Below, in pieces: positions 5,953-10,377 of a stretch of 10,377 nt of DNA (position 1 is its first letter; every line of letters begins with the position of its first letter). The translations under genes were made by a program, and so were the position numbers. Under the pieces are notes generated by a model. It saw only the letters and a program-made list of their open reading frames with translations. It did not search any database and was not told where the DNA came from. Where the stretch lies: NCBI GenBank assembly GCA_038326775.1, contig JBBQKJ010000079.1:1-10377 (forward strand). The letters run 5' to 3'. This stretch comes from DYIU01 sp038326775 (GTDB taxonomy: Bacteria; Actinomycetota; Geothermincolia; Fen-727; Anoxymicrobiaceae).

Positions 5953-5997
5953 GCCCATCAGGCATTATTTAATCATCAATAATGGCCCATCGGGCAT
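5953..5997. promoter_or_regulatory. Direct repeats around an AT-rich inverted repeat upstream of superoxide reductase
   Basis: GCCCATCAGGCAT (5953-5965) and GCCCATCGGGCAT (5985-5997) match at 12 of 13 bases and are 32 bases apart, close to three DNA turns. Between and overlapping them is a perfect inverted repeat, CATTATT-N8-AATAATG (5963-5984). The array lies in the divergent gap between superoxide reductase and the radical SAM gene. The AT-rich dyad is of the size and composition bound by Fur/PerR-type metal or peroxide sensors, which commonly control superoxide reductase. That assignment is inference. Confidence 0.5.
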
Positions 5998-6073
5998 CGA
6001 GGCGGGCTTCTTCTCCCGCGCGGGGCGGGCAGAGCTTCATCTCGGGAAACATCGCCGGCGAGGCTGCGGCAAT

Positions 6074-6108
6074 GCCTGTTTATCCATATTTGCCGATGGG
6101 AAACAGGC
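6074..6108. repeat. Inverted repeat GCCTGTTT...AAACAGGC
   Basis: An 8-bp perfect inverted repeat (6074-6081 with 6101-6108) around a 19-base loop, 85 bases before the start of the radical SAM gene. A TATAAA follows at 6119-6124 without a good -35 box. It could be an operator or a leader RNA hairpin. The flanking 5998-6192 holds no supported gene. Confidence 0.35.
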
Positions 6109-6192
6109 ACAGGGATCTTATAAAGCCGAGGGCCGGCGAGGCCAGTCAACTTGCGGGACGGGCGCGACGGGCTCGAAAAGAGCTGGAGGAAG

Positions 6193-7195
6193 ATGAACTC
6201 AGGCAGGACCGGAGGCAGGCTCTCCAACTGGCAGACGAGCGAAAGCGTTCTTGATATAGGCAATCGCCTGATCTGGAACGACCGGCTGCGCAAACTGGCG
6301 ATAAGGGCGCTTGATTACGGCATTATCGATAGATTCCTGCCGGAAGGCAGGGGTGCTGAACCGGCCAGGATGCGCCGCGAAAAGGAGCTGCTCACCGGCT
6401 CGATAGCCCACACCGTCGACCGGCTGATTTCCAGGCGGGCCATCTCTCCAGGGCAGGGGTGCTGAGGACGATCTCAGGGCTATAAAGCCGCGCGCTGCTT
6501 GCGCCCCCTCACTCCAGGCCCGGGGTCGGCGAGTTTGAGAAGACGCACGGCCGCAGGCCGCCATGGTTCATCGTGATCAGCCCCGGCCGGAAATGTAACC
6601 TTCGGTGCCGGGGCTGCTACGCGGGCTCGTCCGCGGACTCCGGTGGGCTCGAGTGGCAGACACTGGACAGGATAATCACGGAGGCCAGGGACTCCTGGGG
6701 CATACCGCTCGTAGTCTTCTCAGGGGGGAGCCGCTAGCCTACAGCTCCGGGGGCAGAGGCATACTCGACATAGTCGAGAAGCATCCCGAGCTGTTGTTCC
6801 TCATGTTCACGAACGGTACGCTGATCGACAGGCGAACGGTTCGGAGGCTGGCCGACATGGGCAACCTGACTCCGGCGATATCCGTTGAAGGCCTCAGGCA
6901 GGAGACCGACACCCGCAGAGGCGCCGGCGTCTTCGAAGCCGTGGTCAGGGCGATGGACCTCCTCTCGGGCGCGGGCGTGCCCGTTGGAATATCGGGAACT
7001 ATCACGAGGTCGAACGCCCGCGAGATACTCTCAGATGAGTTCATCGAGTTCTTCTTTTTTCGAATGTGCGCGTTCTACGGTTTTTTCTTTCAGTACGTCG
7101 CATCCACCGTTCCGGTGACAATCGAGCGCCCGATGTATTTCAACTACGGCGGATGTGTGGGCGGTCACGTAGGCTCGGCGTACGGCATCGATTAG
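6193..7195 (+). pseudogene. Radical SAM protein, disrupted in three frames
   Basis: Three successive reading frames together resemble one radical SAM protein of a family common in methanogens and anaerobic bacteria. Part 1 (6193-6466, ribosome site GGAGG) gives the N-terminal helical region, NRLIWNDRLRKLAIRALDYG, and stops at TGA 6464-6466. Part 2, another frame from about 6486, holds PPWFIVISPGRKCNLRCRGC. Its cluster-binding motif CxxxCxxC has codons at 6594, 6606 and 6615. It runs to FSGG and then hits TAG at 6735. Part 3 resumes in the next frame at the G run 6723-6728: GEPL, FTNGTLID, AISVEG, ETDTRRG, then SDEFIEFF. One more G would restore parts 2 and 3. The end (from about 7085) is compressed: YGGCVGG, like the family's later cysteine region, comes too early, and the protein stops about 100 residues short. 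The substrate is unknown. Confidence 0.82.
6346..6465 (+). repeat. 14-bp direct repeat GGCAGGGGTGCTGA
   Basis: Identical copies at 6346-6359 and 6452-6465, 106 bases apart, inside the 5' part of the radical SAM pseudogene. The second copy supplies the TGA that ends the first frame. 106 is not a multiple of three, so slippage or recombination between copies could have made the frame break. Flanking sequences of the copies differ. Confidence 0.6.
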
Positions 7196-7525
7196 ACAGG
7201 CGTTCTAACCGGGCATCACAAGAGGTTAGAGTAAGGCGATTCAGAGCAAGTACGGCTGCGCTCAGAATATTAGCCAAAAGCGGAGAGGGTCTATAGAAAG
7301 AACGCTCGCCTACTCAGTTGTTCGAATAACCGCAACTTGTGTCTTCTATTGTGGAAAAAAGTGACGTTATCGCACCGAATACGCTTGATAAGATGGATTA
7401 TCGTGAAGTTGGGATCCTTGGTGGTCTGGAAACCACTTTCCAGTCTTGCTGACGACGGATGACTTATGGTGAATTCGCACCTTTTCAATTATTTCGTTTC
7501 GGCTTGTTCAGCTGCACGTGTCGTT
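7196..7525. other. AT-richer intergenic region before the BrnTA cassette
   Basis: No gene is supported. A 65-codon minus-strand frame (7488-7291) has no recognisable motif. Structures seen: an inverted repeat TCTAACC...GGTTAGA (7204-7230), close behind the radical SAM stop; TTCGAATAACC (7321-7331), whose complement recurs at 8343-8353; a dyad GATAA-N6-TTATC (7387-7402) that recurs at 8393-8410; and two overlapping hairpins at 7421-7443. Base composition drops relative to both flanks, which suggests imported DNA. Confidence 0.5.
7421..7443. repeat. Two overlapping, mutually exclusive hairpins
   Basis: CTGGAAA-CCAC-TTTCCAG (7426-7443) is a perfect 7-bp stem with a 4-base loop. GTGGT (7421-7425) can instead pair with ACCAC (7432-7436), which would break the first hairpin. 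The site lies 121 bases upstream of the toxin gene. A protein-binding dyad is also possible. Confidence 0.45.
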
Positions 7526-7545
7526 TGTGTTACAATGTGTGACAA
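7526..7545 (+). promoter_or_regulatory. -10 box and tandem operator-like repeat of the brnTA operon
   Basis: TGTGTTACAA (7526-7535) is followed at once by TGTGTGACAA (7536-7545), 9 of 10 identical. The first copy contains TACAAT (7531-7536), a good -10 box. No -35 box is well placed (TTGTTC at 7504 is 21 bases away). BrnA-type antitoxins repress their own promoter, so these repeats are a natural candidate binding site. Confidence 0.5.
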
Positions 7546-7563
7546 CAGCGTGAGGGTGGAACA

Positions 7564-7851
7564 TTGATTTATGAACTGAAGGTTACAAAGAGCGCCCTGC
7601 GTCACCTTGCAGAGGCACATCCTGACATACACCTCGAACACGTATCGCAGGCGCTCAGGGATGATTACGCCTGCATACGCAAGGCAACCCAGGGGCGCAA
7701 GGTTGTTCTGGGTGAAGATGACGGTGGTCGTCTGCTTCTGGTGGTTGGGTTTCTAAAAGGCACGGACATCTGGCTCATAACATGTCGTGAGATGAACAGG
7801 AACGAGAAGGCGTACTACCGCGCGATGCGCAAGAAGAGGATGGGTTACTGA
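7564..7851 (+). CDS. BrnT-like toxin
   Basis: A 95-residue protein of the BrnT/RelE-like ribonuclease group, which cuts mRNA and halts translation. It begins with TTG, preceded by GAGGGTGG at 5-base spacing, and no ATG is available. The N-terminal part (VTKSALRHLAEAHPDIHLE, 7-25) is helical. The C-terminal half has the BrnT strand and tail pattern: GRKVVLGEDDGGRLLLVVGF (44-63), then LITCREMNRNEKAYYRAM (71-88), the counterpart of the usual ISARxAxxxExxxY. The order toxin first and CopG-type antitoxin second, with a one-base stop/start overlap (TGATG), is exactly that of brnTA operons. N-terminal divergence from classic BrnT (no EWDxxKxxxNxxKH start) makes it a relative rather than a standard member. 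Confidence 0.75.
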   Translation: MIYELKVTKSALRHLAEAHPDIHLEHVSQALRDDYACIRKATQGRKVVLGEDDGGRLLLVVGFLKGTDIWLITCREMNRNEKAYYRAMRKKRMGY

Positions 7852-8291
7852 TGAAGAAGCTGCCCAAGTTCAAGAACATAGAAGAGGAAAGCCGTTTTTG
7901 GGATACTCATGACATCATTGAGTATACCGAAGAGTCAGACGAGCTCATCCTCGGGGGTCCCAAGACGGAGACCCTCAACGTTCGTGTCGAGTCCCAGGTT
8001 AAGCAGAAGATCGAGGAATACTCAAGGAAAAACCGTATTGACATGTCTGACATACTACGTGGCTGGATTTACGAAGGGCTTGAAAGGGAAATATCAGGCC
8101 AGCTCACAGGCGTGGATAGCTCCGCAGGTCTTTACATCGACTCGCTCTCAGATGATGTTAAGGAAATCAAGAAGAGTATCTACGATCTCACCAGCCGCCT
8201 GGGGAGCAAAGACCCTTCCCGTTTTGAGGCAGCTGTTCACCCGCGGAAGAAGGTCGCGGCCAAGAAAAAGGCGGCGACAAAGAAGCGTTAA
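7851..8291 (+). CDS. CopG/BrnA-type antitoxin with lysine-rich tail
   Basis: A 146-residue protein whose ATG overlaps the toxin stop by one base, implying translational coupling. The N-terminus, KLPKFKNIEEESRFWDTHD (3-21), is the signature of CopG-family antitoxins paired with BrnT toxins. Residues 40-80 form the ribbon-helix-helix DNA-binding fold: strand ETLNVRVESQ, then two helices ending GWIYEGLERE. In the known systems the N-terminal part caps the toxin and the ribbon-helix-helix represses the operon. Most relatives end near residue 80-95. Here a helical stretch follows (DDVKEIKKSIYDLTSRL, 101-117), then a basic tail (HPRKKVAAKKKAATKKR, 130-146) resembling histone H1-like tails. No terminator follows at once. 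Confidence 0.82.
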   Translation: MKKLPKFKNIEEESRFWDTHDIIEYTEESDELILGGPKTETLNVRVESQVKQKIEEYSRKNRIDMSDILRGWIYEGLEREISGQLTGVDSSAGLYIDSLSDDVKEIKKSIYDLTSRLGSKDPSRFEAAVHPRKKVAAKKKAATKKR

Positions 8292-8326
8292 GGTGTCATC
8301 CTGCCATGAGGGTGTTTACATATCAT

Positions 8327-8383
8327 AGAACTACCGCTCTGGGGTTATTCGAATCGATAGATTATTATCCAACCGGTAGTTCT
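8327..8383. repeat. 10-bp inverted repeat AGAACTACCG...CGGTAGTTCT
   Basis: Perfect arms at 8327-8336 and 8374-8383 enclose 37 AT-rich bases. They lie 36 bases after the antitoxin stop. The loop contains GGTTATTCGAA (8343-8353), the exact complement of 7321-7331 on the other side of the cassette. No T run follows, so it is not a typical terminator. It could be an end of a small mobile unit or a regulatory dyad. Confidence 0.5.
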
Positions 8384-8389
8384 GGATGA

Positions 8390-8412
8390 GCTCGATAAGG
8401 TTAGTTATCGTG
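8390..8412. repeat. Dyad CGATAA-N6-TTATCG, matching 7383-7405
   Basis: This 23-base stretch matches 7383-7405 at 18 of 23 positions in direct orientation. Each copy contains a dyad: GATAA-N6-TTATC at 7387-7402 and CGATAA-N6-TTATCG at 8393-8410. The two copies flank the brnTA cassette. A partial third copy (GATTATCGTG) lies at 8439-8448. They could be binding sites for one regulator or worn target duplications. The rest of 8413-8560 holds no supported gene. Confidence 0.45.
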
Positions 8413-8560
8413 CGCATCAGGAGAGGAAAGGCCGATGAGATTATCGTGCCTATAGGAGGGCGGACAGTGCCCCCGACACCAGCTTCTCAGAGTGTTTGTG
8501 ATCTTAACCTGGGATATGATACGGGGTGTCGTCGGAAACCCCATCAAAGGACGGTACATT

Positions 8561-9754
8561 ATGTCCGCCTCACACGAGCGGGTGCTCGCCGCACTCGAAC
8601 TGCGCGAGCCAGACACGGTTCCCGTCTTCGACTTCATGATGGAGACCGAGCTCGTCTTCTCGATACTCGGAGAAAGGCCCGGCCTGACCGAGAGGTTGAT
8701 AGCCGACCCGCGAGGCGCGAAAGCCCTCGACCGCGTGCTCCCGCTGGCCAGCAGGAACCGCTACTTGAGATCCGGACTCCTGGACAGATTGGCGGATGAT
8801 GTGGTCGAGAAGTTCTGCCACGGGGCGGCCGAGGCAGGGGTCAGGATGGGGTACGACGCAATCAGCATCCTCTACGCTCCGATGTTCCGGATGAAGGATT
8901 CGAAGCGATTCGATGATATCTTCGGCCGGCGCTACGAGTCCCTCGTCGGCCCGAGCGGCTTCATGAGCGATCCGATATACAGAAGCGGGCTCATCGACGG
9001 CCCGGAAGCCTGGAAGGCGCTCGACAAGGGGCCGTTGTTGAAACTGCCGGCCATGGCGAACAGGGTGTTGGCCGACATCCAGAGGGAGAACGGCGCGCGC
9101 CTGTTCATGTTCGGCCTGGTCTCCACCGGCCTCTTCGAGACGACCTGGCAGATGATGGGCTTCGAGCGCTTCGCGGTCGCGGTGCGCAGGGAGAGGAAGT
9201 TCGTGGACCGCCTGACGAAGTTCCTCGAGGACCTCATCTGCATGACTATAGAGGCGATGGCGGACGCCGGAATGCCGGGTTTACTGTACTCGGACGACCT
9301 TGCGTTCCGCTCCGGCCCGATGCTTAACCCGAAGGTGTTGAAGGAGTTGTACGGCGATTCCTACCATCGCTTCACGGAGACCGCCCACGCACTGGGCATG
9401 AAGACGATGATCCACTCCTGCGGCAACACGAGCACCCTGCTACCGTGGTTCGCCGACTGCGGCTTCGACGCGGTCAACCCGCTCGAGCCCACCGCGGGAG
9501 TAGACCTCGCGGCGGCGAAGAAGTCTGTCGGCGACAGGATATGTCTCATGGGCAACATCGACGTGACCCGCATCCTGGTGAATGCGGACAGGGACGAGGT
9601 ATTCGCGGCGGTGAAGCATGCCATAGCCGACGCCGGCAGGGGCGGGGGATACATACTGGCGCCGGCCCACGACCACTCCGGGATGTCGGTCGAGCGCCTT
9701 CGCTGGATGGTCGAGGCCGCCCGCGAGTACGGCCGCTACCCGCTGGCAGTCTGA
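8561..9754 (+). CDS. URO-D superfamily protein (uroporphyrinogen decarboxylase / corrinoid methyltransferase-like)
   Basis: A 397-residue soluble TIM-barrel protein. The start at 8561 (AAAGGA 9 bases upstream) gives the usual opening, SHERVLAALELREPDTVPV (3-21). Later landmarks are LLYSDDLAFRSGPMLNPKVL (241-260), KTMIHSCGNTSTLLPWF (281-297), DAVNPLEPTAGVDLAAAKK (303-321), ICLMGNIDVTRILV (327-340) and GGYILAPAHDHSG (362-374). The H285-x-C287 pair matches two zinc ligands of methylcobalamin:coenzyme M methyltransferases (MtaA/MtbA). Their third ligand, a cysteine after the LAPG-like segment, is replaced here by AHDH. True heme-pathway HemE enzymes lack HxC, so a methyl-group or unknown substrate is likelier. 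No corrinoid protein gene is adjacent. A small membrane-like gene follows after 23 bases. Confidence 0.85.
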   Translation: MSASHERVLAALELREPDTVPVFDFMMETELVFSILGERPGLTERLIADPRGAKALDRVLPLASRNRYLRSGLLDRLADDVVEKFCHGAAEAGVRMGYDAISILYAPMFRMKDSKRFDDIFGRRYESLVGPSGFMSDPIYRSGLIDGPEAWKALDKGPLLKLPAMANRVLADIQRENGARLFMFGLVSTGLFETTWQMMGFERFAVAVRRERKFVDRLTKFLEDLICMTIEAMADAGMPGLLYSDDLAFRSGPMLNPKVLKELYGDSYHRFTETAHALGMKTMIHSCGNTSTLLPWFADCGFDAVNPLEPTAGVDLAAAKKSVGDRICLMGNIDVTRILVNADRDEVFAAVKHAIADAGRGGGYILAPAHDHSGMSVERLRWMVEAAREYGRYPLAV

Positions 9755-9777
9755 GAACGGAAAGGGGAGGGTACGGC

Positions 9778-9945
9778 ATGTTAGAGCAAAAGATGTTCTG
9801 GTATTCTCTGCAGGCCGGCAGCCTCGCCGGCTGGACGTTCAACGCGATTGGGGTAATCCGACCGTACAACAACAAGGCGATACGAAGGATCTGGCAGATG
9901 GCCATGCCTCTCTGGGCGCTCCTTCATCCCGTTGAAATCCCTTGA
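9778..9945 (+). pseudogene. Small hydrophobic protein downstream of the URO-D gene, probably 3'-truncated
   Basis: A 55-codon frame from an ATG with a good ribosome site (GGGGAGGG, 6 bases upstream), starting 23 bases after the URO-D stop and so probably co-transcribed. Residues 7-27 (FWYSLQAGSLAGWTFNAIGVI) and 39-50 (WQMAMPLWALLH) are hydrophobic, separated by a basic loop (RPYNNKAIRRI), as in a small two-helix membrane protein. It stops at PVEIP, in the middle of the second hydrophobic stretch. Exactly there the opposite-strand sequence resembling another truncated gene begins. I read the 3' end as lost, though a genuine 55-residue protein is possible. I do not recognise the family with confidence. 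Confidence 0.5.
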
Positions 9946-10120
9946 AGAGTCTCTTAGATGCTATTTCTGGGATTTCTTTTCCCGAAACTCCGATAAGCTC
10001 TTCAAACATGTGTCGGACTAACATCGCTGCTCGGTCGGTGCCCTGCTCTCCATCCCAGAAGCCATGAGGAAATGTGCGCTTTTCCTCTCTCAGAACCTCG
10101 TCATATACATTAATCAGCGA
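9945..10120 (-). pseudogene. Fragment of a conserved DUF4046-like C-terminal region
   Basis: The minus-strand frame, open from a TAA at 10123-10121, has no early start codon but reads like conserved protein: INVYDEVLREEKRTFPHGFW, then DGEQGTDRAAMLVRHMFEEL and IGVSGKEIPEIASKRLFKGF. The pattern (basic lead, FPxxFW, acidic Gly-rich turn, RxxFEExxGxxxxEI) resembles a C-terminal domain I recall from Firmicutes DUF4046-type proteins. That domain would continue for some 40 more residues, but here the frame passes into the antisense of the 9778-9945 gene. Both ends are missing. The internal ATG at 10024 would give only a short peptide. Family identity is from memory and tentative. That it is a real gene remnant is more certain. 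Confidence 0.5.
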
Positions 10121-10377
10121 TTATCACGGCAATAAGTAATACCACTTTCCCACCAGGATCTAACCACAAACCCTCTTGATTCCCCGTGTTTATGCTATTT
10201 GCGACAGGTCCTCCCTCCCGGCCGGTAGTATGTGACAGTGCCAATATCGAGAGCCGTTCTGATGGCAGAATCTAGAAATAGCTGTGTTTAACCCAGAATA
10301 GGCATGATTAGGTAATACGAAAGAAGGACTATAGATAACCCATGTAGTACCATTATGTAAGATGAACGAGAGAGATT
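10121..10377. other. AT-richer stretch, nothing recognised
   Basis: All six frames are interrupted and none shows a familiar motif. No tRNA cloverleaf, terminator, transposon end or tandem repeat was found by eye. The composition is AT-richer than the window's gene-dense parts, in line with intergenic or decayed imported DNA. Confidence 0.5.

Noticed and set aside
5982..6254. 90-codon plus-strand frame ahead of the radical SAM gene
   Set aside because: Low-complexity Ala/Arg-rich translation, no ribosome site, and it overlaps the supported start at 6193.
6119..6490. TATAAAGCCG repeated at 6119 and 6481
   Set aside because: A 10-mer pair within 400 bases can arise by chance and the second copy lies inside the gene.
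7291..7488. 65-codon minus-strand small gene
   Set aside because: No ribosome site or recognised motif; overlaps the hairpins and repeats of the island.
8327..8383. Integron attC site
   Set aside because: The length and dyad fit, but the ends lack RYYYAAC and GTTRRRY core sequences and no integrase is present.
10121..10377. Possible tRNA or structured RNA at the right end
   Set aside because: No acceptor, anticodon and T-loop combination could be found on either strand.

Overview
This is a GC-rich window (clearly above 55% G+C by eye, with AT-richer patches near 7200-8560 and 9946-10377) from what is probably an anaerobic or microaerophilic bacterium. The evidence for that lifestyle is a class II superoxide reductase, a methanogen-type radical SAM gene, a uroporphyrinogen-decarboxylase/corrinoid-methyltransferase-like protein, a cysteine-rich DUF2769 protein and an apparent RnfD remnant. 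Combinations like this occur in deep-branching Actinobacteriota, Chloroflexota and Firmicutes, and I cannot place the lineage more closely. No rRNA, tRNA, CRISPR array, transposase or phage gene was seen.

Layout. 1-466: a divergent pair, the start of an XRE-like regulator (minus) and an orphan Phd/YefM antitoxin (plus), with a consensus promoter and tandem operator-like repeats between them. 446-1159 (minus): remains of a heavy-metal operon, a frameshifted SHOCT small membrane protein followed by a CopB-type ATPase cut off after its second membrane helix. 1419-3161 (minus): an exported PQQ-type sorbosone/glucose dehydrogenase lipoprotein preceded by a STAS anti-sigma-factor antagonist. 3337-3423: a short piece resembling the RnfD C-terminus. 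3623-3844: DUF2769 protein (plus), convergent with a phosphoribosyltransferase (minus, 4015-4653). 4974-5411: small heat-shock protein (plus), convergent with superoxide reductase (minus, 5488-5880). 6193-7195: a radical SAM gene broken across three frames. 7564-8291: a BrnT/BrnA toxin-antitoxin cassette in an AT-richer island bounded by related dyad repeats. 8561-9754: URO-D family protein. 9778-9945 and 9945-10120: two truncated genes facing each other. 10121-10377: nothing recognised.

The intact genes read as stress and accessory functions: superoxide detoxification, protein-aggregation control, a signalling STAS protein, toxin-antitoxin modules and exported sugar oxidation. The clearest large-scale feature is gene decay. 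At least five genes are truncated or frameshifted (copB, SHOCT, rnfD piece, radical SAM, the two at the right end). Two tail-to-tail junctions, near 446 and 9945, each join two genes that have lost their 3' ends. This looks like an accessory region scarred by repeated insertion and deletion. A single-base deficit in a G run at 6723-6728 could also be a sequencing error. I did not find a convincing new multi-gene system. The best leads are the BrnTA island with its repeats, the decay junctions, and the CxxCH motif in the sugar dehydrogenase.
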